A stretch of 64,000 bases of DNA, taken from contig NC_062971.1 in NCBI RefSeq assembly GCF_023078275.1, forward strand, positions 3,410,001-3,474,000, given 5' to 3'. Numbering within the stretch: the stretch's first letter is position 1; each line of letters opens with the position of its first letter. The notes under the pieces are model-generated. The model worked only from the letters and a program-made list of their open reading frames with translations, was not told the origin of the DNA and searched no databases. The stretch comes from Leguminivora glycinivorella (Eukaryota; Arthropoda; Insecta; Lepidoptera; Tortricidae). Position numbers and translations under genes: made by a program. Shown one piece after another: positions 1 through 10,561 of the stretch.

Positions 1-73
1 AATCTGATTTATAGCGTTACTTTACTATTACATATTCCTAGAGTGGTCTAGGGTTCCAATTGGTTGACAGTAC
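1..73. repeat. Right end of a palindromic MITE (GTACAGTCAACC family), cut by the window edge
   Basis: The segment ends in ggttccaattggttgacagt plus ac, which is the terminal inverted repeat seen whole at 15889-16031. The internal part (aatctgatttatagcgttac) also matches the middle of that copy (aatcagatttataacgtcac). The left half lies outside the window. Non-coding, non-autonomous element; the transposase source is unknown. Confidence 0.7.
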
Positions 74-1707
74 ACGGCGGTAGGTATATGTCCGAATTTC
101 TGCGGCAGATGCCAGTTTAAAATTCCTGACGTGTTAGGTCCAGTGTCCAGTCCACTTGAATCAAACACAGTTTACACAGTTAAGACATCAACGTCACGCA
201 CTCACGCAGCAGGTCTATTAAAATTCCCATACAAAAAAAATTGTGAACCCTAAATTCGGTGACAGTTGGTTTGGTGACTTTGGTGCATCCTTTATCGACA
301 ATAATCGGGATATCTAAAAATGGTAACCAACCGTGCTTGCAATACAATAGCTATACTAAGAGCATTTATAATTACCGTCCACACAGCGTGGTTTCTCCAC
401 AATTAAAATATACAGATTCAGGTCGCGCTATTTCAAGATAATTTCAGGCATATTTAGCCTGGATCAATAAACCTGGATGGTTCCTAATAGAATTTTCTAT
501 TAACAAAAATGTTTATAAATATTGACAGGACCGTTAAAGGGTTACGTCTTACCTCGAGTTTCCGTTTTACCTCGTAAATAAGTCCCGGCGGTCTCGGCGC
601 ACTTGTACAGACAGATACAAAGTATATTCGGGTTTTAACTCTAAAGAAACAAAAGAAAGAACAAAGTTCCAAATTCGGAAAATTTGCCTGGGTCTTACGA
701 GATTAAGGTAGTAATGCACCAGAGAAGTTAGCACAGGGGTTTTAGTGGGTAAACCATGGGTCTCATATCACCAGCCTAGGGAGTCCCACATAACCATCCC
801 AGGCCCGTCCCCGCACCGGGGTGGTGAGCGTAAAGCATTTCCCCTCTTTGAAAATAAATAAAAAATAAAAATAAATATTATAGGACATTCTTACACAGAT
901 TGACTGAGGCCCACGGTAAGCTTAAGAAGGCTTGTGTTGTGGGTACTCCGACAACGATATATATAATATATAAATACTTATATACATAGAAAACATCCAT
1001 GAGTCAGGAACAAATATCTGTGCTCATCACACAAATAAATGCCCTTACCTTAAAAAAAGTAAGTAGGTAGTATCAAGGTAGGTTAGGATGCGAGCTAAGT
1101 TTTCGCGCCATTCCTGTTTCTGAGGTAGGTACCTAATTCTAGCAATCTAGCCAGATTTACTCCGGAGTCCGGATCAATAACCTGGCCGGTTGCTATTGTT
1201 TTATTTTTTTACCCGGCTCCAGACGGCGGTCTCACAGTTTTTGCGGCAATACACTTTTATGGTTATCTTGATAACGAGAATGCCTATTATTTATAGGTCT
1301 AAACTCGTCGATTTATTTCATTTATTTATTAAAACTTAATGCATTTAGGCATTCTCTAAATCTCTACCACTTCTACTAGTCATGGAGCGAAACAGAAATG
1401 CATCAGAAATTATGAACATGCAGTCTCGTTGGAAGATCAGCGCTGACTTCCGGGTCAGCATTATGATGAGGCCATTTCGTGGTAAACTTGGCAATTCTAT
1501 ATGCATTTGTAGTCTTAGTAATATCATTGTATGCATTTTAGGTTTAAAATCATGAATAAAATATATTTATTCTGATTCTAACAGATAATCTCTGAACTAA
1601 TTGTGAGAGCTTAATGCTTTTGCTTGTCTTACCTAGTTACCTACCTTGATTATTATGATTCTTCATATTGTTTATGTTCTACTTTTGACTCACTTTTGTA
1701 CTGAGAT
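74..1707. other. Intergenic, no gene recognised
   Basis: Only short open frames with no recognisable protein similarity. Apart from the LINE-like tail at 778-875 nothing stands out; AT-rich stretches such as 955-990 are simple sequence. Confidence 0.5.
778..875 (+). repeat. LINE/SINE-like 3' tail
   Basis: A GC-richer block (cccaggcccgtccccgcacc, then ggggtggtgagcg) runs into an A-rich end made of AAATAA-type units. This is the usual shape of a retroposed LINE or SINE 3' end. Family assignment rests on memory of similar lepidopteran repeats and is not proven here. Confidence 0.4.
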
Positions 1708-1849
1708 GTACAGCCAACAAATTTGAATCCTAGGCCATTCTAGAACCATGTCTTATTTACACCGCGCCTTGTCTGCCATGGAAGTCACTGCTGATGTTTA
1801 CTGTGAAAAGGTTCTACAGTAGCCCAGGATTCAAATGGGTTGACCGTAC
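1708..1849. repeat. Diverged MITE of the GTACAGTCAACC family
   Basis: Starts gtacagccaacaaatttgaa and ends tcaaatgggttgaccgtac, which are inverted relatives of each other. Internal blocks aatcctaggccattctagaa and gttctacagtagcccaggat pair the same way. Same layout and length as the copy at 15889-16031, but more diverged. Confidence 0.7.
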
Positions 1850-2609
1850 GTACGCAGCGTTATATAAAGAAAGGCATATAATCCTGGTCACGGCACCAAC
1901 ACAAAACATAATAAAATAAGTACTTATCGAGCCTTCTACTAAGGCTGGGAAAGTCTATTTCATATAAATACTATAAATAGTCTTAAATATCGAACAAAGG
2001 CCACAGAACACCGGACAAGTCCTAACATGTTACACATGTATTTATAACAAAAACGACTTATACACCTTTTTCATACAATGACTCATATTTACACGGCAGT
2101 TAGACCTTACTCTAAAAAGATAAAGTCTATGTTAAGGTCAAAAAGTCCTTCCTTTGATGACATAGTCAACTGAACATTTGTGATTCTTATTTACTAAGTG
2201 ATAAGGTGTTATGTTGTGAAATTACTACGTGTCTTCATTTATACTTTCGTCATTTTTGATCTGTGTTTTATAACAGCGACTTTTTAACTAAAATGATCAT
2301 AAGCCTTATATATTCTGCAGTATGTAAAGGATGGTAGAATTAGTCACTTGCTTGTACTGATAGCTAGTTTCTTTGTGTATTTGTGTGTATTTGCATTGAA
2401 TATGCAATTAATTCGCATGGTCGGCAGATGTTGGCCATGTGCGTTATTAATGAGTAGAGGGCCGAAGTTTAAGATCACAAATTAGATAAGAGAATTTACT
2501 ATAATTTCTTAATTTATTAATATATACAGGTAATGATTAGTTATTTGGCTCAAACCCAAAATATTATCATGCCTGACCACATCTTTCATGATATAATAAC
2601 CACAAAATT
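1850..2609. other. Intergenic, nothing recognised
   Basis: AT-rich sequence with no open frame of note and no clear inverted or tandem repeats by eye. Confidence 0.45.
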
Positions 2610-2885
2610 AAAATTTTGAAAAATCCCCCGACCGCGACATAGTGGAACGATTTTCATAACACATGGCTAAGAACACTCCCGACTAACTCAGCTTTCAAAC
2701 AAAAAAAACTAAATCGAAATCGGTTCATCCGTTCGGGAGCTACGATGCAACAGACAGACACACAGACAGACAGCAGACAAACAGACAGACAGACACACAC
2801 ACACACACACAGAGACAGACACGTCAAACTTATAACACTTACGTCGTGATTTTGATTTCGTCTTTTACCGGGGACAGTTACATAA
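2610..2885 (-). repeat. Lepidopteran interspersed repeat with CAGA/CA microsatellite
   Basis: Contains aaaaatcccccgaccgcgac, a block on aatcggttcatccgttcggg, then a cagacaga/cacaca simple repeat. The same blocks occur in the opposite orientation at 47403-47645 with a ctgtctgt tract. Two dispersed copies with the same internal order identify it as one repeat family; the class is uncertain. The 78-aa minus-strand frame here is only the repeat read through. Confidence 0.7.
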
Positions 2886-3549
2886 ATCAAAACATCCAGT
2901 CAAAAAAAATACAATTATGAGTATTAAATGAATTTATAAATCAAACCAAATTCAGATTAAGGAGTGACCCTAATATCGTTTAGCCCAATCAATACCTCTA
3001 TATCATGTATTTAATTTCAAATAAATACTTAAATAATGTAAACAAACAAAACTATGTGACTCAACAATGGCAACTAGAAATCACCCCCCCCCCCTTCCTT
3101 TCCCACCATGGCAGTACTGTGGGATATGGGTTAGGTCTCAATTGTGGTATAGATGATGGGCTAGTCTCTGCCAAAAAACAATATCATTTTTTTTTCAAGC
3201 ACTTAAATTTGAGCATGTGAACCCCCCTTCTGAGAATACAGACGTGAGTGTAGGTATTATTCTACAGAATAACACATTATATTACATAATCCAGTTTCTT
3301 TCAAAGTTATTCAATTGCCTTCAATTGAAAGAAAACTTTGTTAAATGAATTATATAAGGTGTTTAAGTAAGATTATTCAAACATGTTTTGGCTTCCATTT
3401 TGTTTCCAAAACAAAGAGAATTCTAAATTGTTTTCAATTATTGAGTCTTTATGTTTAAATGTAACTATTTTAAGGTTTTCAACTACAACTACAGAAACAC
3501 ATTGTATTTTGATCTTATGTACATATGTATTATTTTGTTTATGTCTCTT

Positions 3550-3722
3550 GTCAACACATTGAGTGCCTGGAACCCGCTCCGCTTCCTACATATGCGACTT
3601 ATCCGTTTTAACTTTGAGGAGCAGCGTGGAGATACGAGATTTTTAAAATAGACCACGTGACCCCCCTGGTTTATGTCTCATTAACACATTGAGTGCCTGG
3701 AACCCGCTCAGTGGATTCACTT
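3550..3722. repeat. Pair of short direct repeats, probable MITE ends
   Basis: The stretch cacattgagtgcctggaacc plus cgctc appears at about 3555 and again at about 3691, each preceded by a tatgtctc-like block. It looks like two fragments of one small dispersed element. Confidence 0.5.
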
Positions 3723-5630
3723 TCCTCCACAAAGCAGGAAAACACTGGGATTGCCTATGAGTATAGCATTTAGTGATCTGTAACTGAACAATCAGTCTGA
3801 AAATCTGACAACCGGTCTGGCCTAGCGCTTAGTGACCCTGCCTGCTACGCCACGGTCTATTTTATTTTATCTGTCTCTTATGATTAGTGTGACAACATAG
3901 GAAATAAGTTTTTTTGCAAAAAAAATTTTTTATTACAAGCTTTTATCGCCGACTGTACCTTTCTTTCAACAGTTATCTACTGCTCTCCGAGACGTTTCTA
4001 AAAATCCCTTACTCGATGGGGATACGACGTTTCATAACAGAGTTCCTAAGGCCACCTTTCTGTTCCATCATCAGATCAGCTCCATGATACCATAATATTG
4101 CATTGTCACGTGATTTATGTGTGCAAAATTTCAGCTCAATCGGAAACTGGAAAGTGGGTCAAACTTAGAAAACGCACCAAAACGACCATTGGAATATGGT
4201 CTTGAAAAGTGTGAGCAAAATTGACTTTTCACCGATGGCCACATTGTCACTTATTGCTTGGAATGTTTCAGTTTTTGATTTCATCATTTTATATTGTTTT
4301 GTTTAAATATTGAATTTACTTCGACTATGAAATGTAATATTTTAGTAGATGAGATACAATTGAATAAACAATTGGTTAAAAAAAAACATACTAACAAGGC
4401 AAGTTAAATAAAAGCTTGTAAAATATGATTTTCTATCTTAGTTATGGCACTAATGTAGCTAATGAATTAATGGCAATTACAAGCAGTCATATTAATATCA
4501 ACCTATTAACTCTTGGAATGGAACATTCAAGAGCTTCATACAAATTAGATGTGAATGGTAATCCATGATTACAACATGTAGAGTATTGTAGAGTTGAATG
4601 GAGGGACAGCCTTTAAAGAGATCACCACCCATCAATTGCAGCTGAGAAGGGTAACTAGTCTCATTACTACAAGGCCTCAGCACTAAAACTGCAAACTGCA
4701 CTAACCCGCAACATGAGAAGGGTTGTAGGGCCGTTGCCGGCCTTTAAGGTGGGACTGGACTGTTTAATATTGGTGATTTGTTGTTTTGGTTTATAATATA
4801 ATGAATTGAATACCTACATAATTATTTATGATTGTTGTATTGTACAACATCTACTGGCAGAATGGAATAGGTATCGAAACAAACCTTATTGGTTTAACAA
4901 TATGTAAATTCATTTGAGATTTTTGTTTGTAATTACCTAAATAAATAATAAATTAAGGTTTTATGTAACTTTACATTAACCAGCAACAAATTTTCTAAAT
5001 GCATAAAGTTAACTTTGAACTTTAATATTTAAGTTTGACTAAAATTTTGATGCTGCTGGCATGATGTAAAAAAAGTTTTTTTTTTCATAGAGGAACAATT
5101 TATCAAATTGTATTACGGGCCAGTATTTGTATGTATGACAGTGTCTGATTTCAAACCATATCACAACAAAACCAATTGAGTCTTAGGTCCAAGTTCCAAA
5201 GCATAAATAGTAAATAATGTTTGAACACCTACTCCACTGAGCCACACCATACCGTCTTAATGTGCACTCTCATACCTTATGTAGATAGAGTAATTATACA
5301 CATTTTAAACATGTACTGAACCATACCTAGCTACAATCTTGATGACATGGTAACCAAACACTATTACAGTAATTACTAAACCAGTGGCAATTAAAATCAA
5401 CCTCAGGCTAAAATTGTCGTACAAACATCTGGCTTTGTGGCAATCTTAATAGAAAAATTACGTGGGCTAGTTTAACCATACCTTTGAATCCATTCATTGA
5501 GTTATATGTCACAATTACAGCCACAGTTCAATACGATCAACAATCACTTCCAGTAGAGATTATTTAAAAACAGTGCATTGCAAGCTGCAACGCAATGTAT
5601 ACAGTATAGGTAATCAGCTGATAAGACTGT
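3723..5630. other. Intergenic, no gene recognised
   Basis: About 1.9 kb of mostly AT-rich DNA. A GC-richer block near 4720-4760 (gttgccggcctttaaggtgg) resembles transposon-derived sequence. No exon-like frame with splice sites was found. Confidence 0.45.
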
Positions 5631-5720
5631 CAACGCGCGCGGGGAGCGGTGGGCGCTGGGCGCGCTCGGGCCGCCGAGCCGCTGCCGCCGCGGCCGCGCG
5701 CCCTGCACCGGCGCATGCTT
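5631..5720. promoter_or_regulatory. CpG-rich patch, possible promoter or 5' UTR
   Basis: About 80 bases are almost pure G+C with many CG dinucleotides, in a window that is otherwise AT-rich. Such patches in insect genomes often mark a 5' UTR or promoter. No coding exon could be tied to it on either strand; a gene starting here and running left past the window edge is possible. The function is inferred. Confidence 0.35.
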
Positions 5721-7418
5721 ACAGACTCACTCGAATCAATTAGCTGGACTTGTGCAATGCGTGCCGTCAGCCGCACCTCGCACACACCTCCGCGAGACGC
5801 TCACGGCTGCGCCACAACGGCGATGCACAAAATCGAACACCATTACTTATTCACTAGTTGTTTATTGTCATGTGCGGCCTACATGCGCAGAGATCATTTT
5901 ATTTTCGTTCTGTGCTCCCACTGCCTAGTACTCACCGTCTCTTTCCATTGTCGTGGACGCACCGAGTAAACAACGAAACCTCATAATAAAACAAAATGGA
6001 AGTCCGCCTCGCCCGCACCGATATGAGAAATTTTATGGGCGCTCCGAACACTTCTAGCGAGTTGTAAAACGTTGTTACTATCCTATTGTAGTATTTTAGC
6101 AGCCCCCCTCCAGAGATTATCCGCCGTCACTGAACCGAATCGTTCGCGAGCACAAAGAAATAATATTGTCCACTAACACTGTAACACCACGAATCGTTTA
6201 GATGACGATATACACAAAATTCAAAACGTCCACTTGAAAATAGTAATCATTGAAGCGCTCGACATCCTGAGACACAACACCCACATCAAAAAAATCTACA
6301 TGGCGACTGGCCTAGGCAGCCGCTTTCAATAATTTCCACTCGAACGTATCCCTGTTTCACTCGTTCACCATTCATTTAATTATTTCTCAATACGCGTGAG
6401 CGAGACAGAAACATATAAATATCTCCTACGTATGAATAGAAGGTGTTGTGAAGTGTCCCTCCCTGTCTCTGTCGGGACCGAGTTGAATGGACCCGAGACG
6501 CGCTCAACCATTGGATCGATGACGGTCACGTGACGCAAATATGTCGCTACTATCTCAAGCCCGCGAATATTCAATATTCATCTAAAATAAACTACGTTCT
6601 TTCGCTCAATGTATCATCTTAATTTTCAGCTTAATAAAGTGTCAGTTACCTCTATACAGTTGCATCTTAATTAAGATAAACCTGTACCTTGCCGATTTGT
6701 TACTGCTGTAAATACGAATTTTCTTTTGTTTTGATTATTTTTTGTTTAGGTATTCGCTCGTCTGCATATTTTATCCGTACGTTTCTTGTCATTTCTGTAA
6801 ATATAAAGGAAAATAAACACATTAGTATTTTTTCGGCTAATCTTATCATCACAAACGAAACTCGCTTAAATGATAGGCTGAATAAGGATTGTGGAATTGT
6901 TATGAATGAAAATGGCACACACACATCAAGAGAAAATCTATCCACTGCTTCGCGAGTTGTAAATTGAAACGTTTGGAATGTATTATGGTCAAAAATTAAG
7001 CCCATATGAACGTACAGTGAGCTACATAGACAATGGACTCTATAGTCTAAGTCTAGGGAAGATGGGATATTTCCAATCATCTCAGTAGGTGTCTGTTAAT
7101 TACGCAGCTCTACTGTAACGCCTATACATACAATGTACCTACTTAGGTTTTGTACCTATTCTTGAATTTAATTGTTAAAACATCTACAAACTCCTGACCA
7201 AATCATCAGGTTATTTTAACAGCATTATTATTCTTTCATTACCATCTGATAGCCATAATAAATGGTCTTCAGGGCCGAGCTACCAACAACCTTCTCAACC
7301 AAGGGTAATGTCCTACAATTTTCCAACACTTCAACGAAAATAATGAAATGCTAAGGGGGTAAGGTGTGATATAATATGATAAGCACCATACAACAAAACA
7401 ACCAATGATTTTAATGTA
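5721..7418. other. Intergenic between the CpG patch and the dynein gene 3' end
   Basis: Contains overlapping opposite-strand frames near 6.7-7.1 kb (92 and 126 aa) with no recognisable domain. Nothing else supported. Confidence 0.4.
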
Positions 7419-7424
7419 TTTATT
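7419..7424 (-). terminator. Candidate polyadenylation signal of the dynein light chain gene
   Basis: Reads AATAAA on the minus strand about 780 bases past the stop codon. Other AATAAA-like hexamers lie nearby (around 7503 and 7558), so the true site is open. Confidence 0.3.
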
Positions 7425-7913
7425 GTGTACGAAAATATGTCCTAGTTACCTAAGAAAAAAAATCTAGATATAATGATCCACAATAAATGTATTAGAGCAG
7501 TTATTTATTTGAACAGCAATACTTTTACAGACGCTACAATGCTGTTAATAATTTTACAATAAATACTTTGTTACAAAGTATGATCTAAACAAAAAGCTTT
7601 ACTTCAGAATATTTTACAACTTAAAATAATTTCAAATATCTTCCATACAAGTGATAATCTAGGGCTAGACATTAGTAGAGATTTTTTAAAGCATAAATAT
7701 TTAATATTGTATGTATGAGCTTGCTAGGTCTAGAACTCTAGATTTACTATTAAGAGTTGTATGAGCTGGCCACAAAAAAATTGCTTCCAAACAATCAAAG
7801 TTACACTCATTTTATATTGACACGTGTTAAAACACAATTTTACTGGTTTTCAATGCTTTTATCATACAAAGAAAGTAAATAGTTTTTATGTGAATTTGTG
7901 AAACTTCTATTCA

Positions 7914-8021
7914 TTAACCCCTGGAATGCCGATGTCCAAAATTTTCTATGGAATGTTAGAATTTTCGAATAAACTCCAAATTGGCTGTGACTGATACGGG
8001 ACTAGGCATTCGAGGGGTTAA
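7914..8021. repeat. MITE with TTAACCCCTGGAATGCC ends in the likely dynein 3' UTR
   Basis: Left end ttaacccctggaatgcc pairs with right end ggcattcgaggggttaa. About 108 bp, palindromic, no coding capacity. It sits between the dynein stop codon and the candidate poly(A) signals, so it is probably transcribed in the 3' UTR. Confidence 0.65.
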
Positions 8022-8204
8022 GCATAATTTCTAAGTATTACATTTTATAGCAATGACAACTAAGCCAAACAGATGTATGATTTAACACTAATGTTCATGT
8101 CAAATTTCAGAACACATCAGAATTCATTGTAAAAGTAGGGCATTAACTTAAATTGTGATGTGGTGGCTCAGTTCACATAACTCTTGATATGAAAATAGAA
8201 AGAA

Positions 8205-8353
8205 TTAGATTCCAAGTCCAAAGACAGACACAATGCAATACATTGTCTTGTTCTCCCAGCGCACAGTGCAGGATCCATCCGTGTTGTTGTCCCAGAAGCA
8301 CGACGAAGCTGTGTGCAAGCCCGCACCATTCTTCTGCATTATTGTGCAAGTCA
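8205..8353 (-). CDS. Dlc90F: Dynein light chain exon 3 (terminal coding exon)
   Basis: Acceptor ttccag precedes the exon; two bases complete the split Val codon, then 48 residues and TAA. Holds the conserved C-terminal beta-strand sequence ending SVFGLGI. The plus-strand frames over it are shadows. Confidence 0.95.
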
Positions 8354-8853
8354 CTGGAACAGTTAAAACAGTAGTTTAAAATATGCAACTCAATTAATTT
8401 ACAGAATTGCGACTACAACTCGCAGGTAATTCAAAAAATAATCTTCGAAACAAGTCAATTTAAATAATAACATTATCATAACAGATTCAAGTAATGTACT
8501 TTTAACGAGGTGTGCCAGAAGGCACGCAAACGGAACGATAGCAAACAAAGCACGCCGGTATGACCGGCTATGCATACAAACCTATATATTTATAAGGCTT
8601 TTGTAGCTTCGTCAGTTGACCCAAACACGATTCAACTACCGCAGATGTCCATTGATTGACTTTGTTGTGCTGATACGCAGTGCCTCCAATAGAACTCTCG
8701 ATCGCTTCTTTGATGATTTTGCTCACATCGTCAACGATGAATTGATTCTGGAAAATATCGAGACGGTAAATACGAATCAATACCCACTTTCACCAAAACA
8801 GAAAATGAAAGTCTTACTTCTTCAGTTAAATCACTGCATTCTTTGACTTCCAT
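8205..8853 (-). CDS. Dlc90F: Dynein light chain Tctex-type (DYNLT1-like), three exons
   Basis: Encodes a 116-aa Tctex-type light chain of cytoplasmic dynein, which dimerises and binds the dynein intermediate chain and cargo in the cytoplasm. The coding exons are 8853-8818, 8747-8582 and 8353-8205, giving 351 nt including the stop. The introns are small and have GT donors (8817 and 8581) and AG acceptors (8748-8749 and 8354-8355). Exon 1 gives MEVKECSDLTEE. Exon 2 carries the family core (FIVDDVSKIIKEAIESSIGG, then YQHNKVNQWT and KLQKPYKYI). Exon 3 gives IMQKNGAGLHTASSC, then CTVRWENKTMYCIVSVFGL. Length and motifs fit insect and vertebrate Tctex1 (about 111-113 aa). The start is the only ATG in frame before exon 2 with a matching donor. 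The gene is divergent from the DHHC gene, whose start lies 1.5 kb away. Confidence 0.95.
8582..8747 (-). CDS. Dlc90F: Dynein light chain exon 2
   Basis: 166 nt from a ttttccag acceptor to an AG|GTTTGT donor; encodes NQFIVDDVSK through KPYKYI, the helical half of the Tctex1 fold. Confidence 0.95.
8818..8853 (-). CDS. Dlc90F: Dynein light chain exon 1 (initiator exon)
   Basis: 36 coding nt; ATG in the context gtaatcATGG, donor GAA|GTAAGA. The short, acidic, variable N-terminus is normal for the family. Confidence 0.85.
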
Positions 8854-10395
8854 GATTACAAATAACTAGTGTTTCAAATTATCTGGTAAACTTTTATTTT
8901 GGTACAAAAACAACGAAAATTGTGACGCTACGAATTCTCTCACACTGACATGATTTTCTTGTGATTCACGACGAATACGGCAAAGCGATAGTATTTTAAA
9001 ATTTTCTATGACAACGTGACGTAACCAAATTTAGCCAATTGTGAGCCATTATAACGCTTCACTTTTATGAATAAGCCAATAGAGAGACGGGAAACTACAT
9101 TGCTTTCATTCATTGTCAAAAAACGCCCATGGTTTTTTTTCGTATTATATTGGCAGTACTGTTTGAATGTTGCCAAGGAAAAAATATGAGCCGTTCGGCA
9201 CTGTAAATGTATGCACACACATAGCGGATTAAACAAGAACTGAAATAGCTTTTCATAAAACTCTACTCTCTATGGTATGGTCACCTAAAGTGTTGCCAGT
9301 ATATTAAAATTCTGTAAATATAGGAGATTTTAATTGATATCAATGTAATGTGCCAGGTTTATTTGAACACTTTTATACTCATTAATTTATTCCGAACCAA
9401 AGTTACACTAGTTATTCAATAATTGAATTTCTTTAGATAAATTAATTTTGTAATTGTAAACAAACAGGTTGATTTTAGAGAGCGCTTCTACCGCTTTCCA
9501 AAATCAAGCTACTTACCTAAAAAATCACATTATTAAGTTACACACCTTGATACCCTTTTTAGCACTAAAACGTTTATTCTGCAAGTATTAATAATATTAA
9601 AATTATTCCATTAACTAACTTGAAATGTACTGTTTCTATACCCTATACTAACTGTATATAAATTATTAATATTTATCCTCACTAAACTGATAGCTTGCTC
9701 TGAGCCGGACACCACAGCTTATACTACGCTTAACTTTTGCTCCTTAAGTATATTGAGAGCTAAAAGGAAAGACGAGCGCGAGCAATTGATAGATAGATTA
9801 AGTCATTTATTTGGCAGACTGCAAACACACACAATACAATACACAATTTAAAACACACAAATTAGGCGCAACATAAAAAAGAGACAGAACAGTAAAATAC
9901 AATTGAGACAGTAAAAAAAAAAATAATAACAAAAAAGAAAAAGAAAATACAAACTGTGTGCGTTGCAGCAGGACAAAAGGGTCGCGGCTCAGTGATACGC
10001 TTCGTTCTTTCGACCGAAGCACTGATTTTCTGCCGGAACCCAGGTCACAATCACAATAGATAAATAATTACTTATATAATAACGATTTCTATAACATTAA
10101 AATGGAAACAAGTGTAAAGTGTATAGTGTGAATGTTATCTTATGTGCATATCGTGTGATGTTTTCTGGATAGTGTTAATGTTAAAATCGACGAACGATCA
10201 ATTGACGAACTTTCCCTTTGTGTTCATATCAATTCAGGGTAAGCTGTCAACACAATACTATTTTGACGGCTTGTCATCAAGGTTTTTTTAACTTATAGTA
10301 CTGGCAACTTCGAACTTCATGTGTCATTTTATTTTAGAAATAGGAATTCATGAGTCGAACATGGATGATCTCAATTCCATCGAAAAACACGAATA
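8854..10395. promoter_or_regulatory. Shared intergenic space between divergent dynein and DHHC genes
   Basis: The two initiator codons lie 1.54 kb apart in head-to-head orientation, so both promoters must be in or near this stretch. No TATA box or initiator can be named with confidence. An A-rich, low-complexity block with a possible LINE tail lies at about 9800-10030. A leader intron for the DHHC gene cannot be excluded: an AG|GGTAAG-like site is near 10238. Confidence 0.5.
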
Positions 10396-10561
10396 ATGGC
10401 TTCGTCTGTACAAAATAACAGAGCATCGCCTTCGGGCTACTGTATGTGTTGCAGAGTGTGTAATAACGTGTGCTGGCGAGCGTTTAAATGGATCCCTGTA
10501 CTCTTGATAGTGTCTATCATAACTTGGTCATATTATGCCTACGTTATTCAGTTATGCATTT
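10396..10561 (+). CDS. Zdhhc15: DHHC gene exon 1
   Basis: ATG at 10396 opens MASSVQNNRASPSGYCMCCR, followed by transmembrane segment 1. The N-terminal cysteine cluster CMCCRVCNNVC is typical of the subfamily. Donor ATTT|GTTAGT. A stop (TAA) lies just upstream in frame, supporting this start. Confidence 0.9.

Noticed and set aside
5649..5969. 106-aa plus-strand frame over the CpG-rich patch
   Set aside because: Composition is driven by the GC-rich stretch; low complexity Arg/Ala/Pro and no family match.
6689..7080. Overlapping 92-aa and 126-aa frames on opposite strands
   Set aside because: No recognisable motif, no splice or start context, AT-rich sequence.
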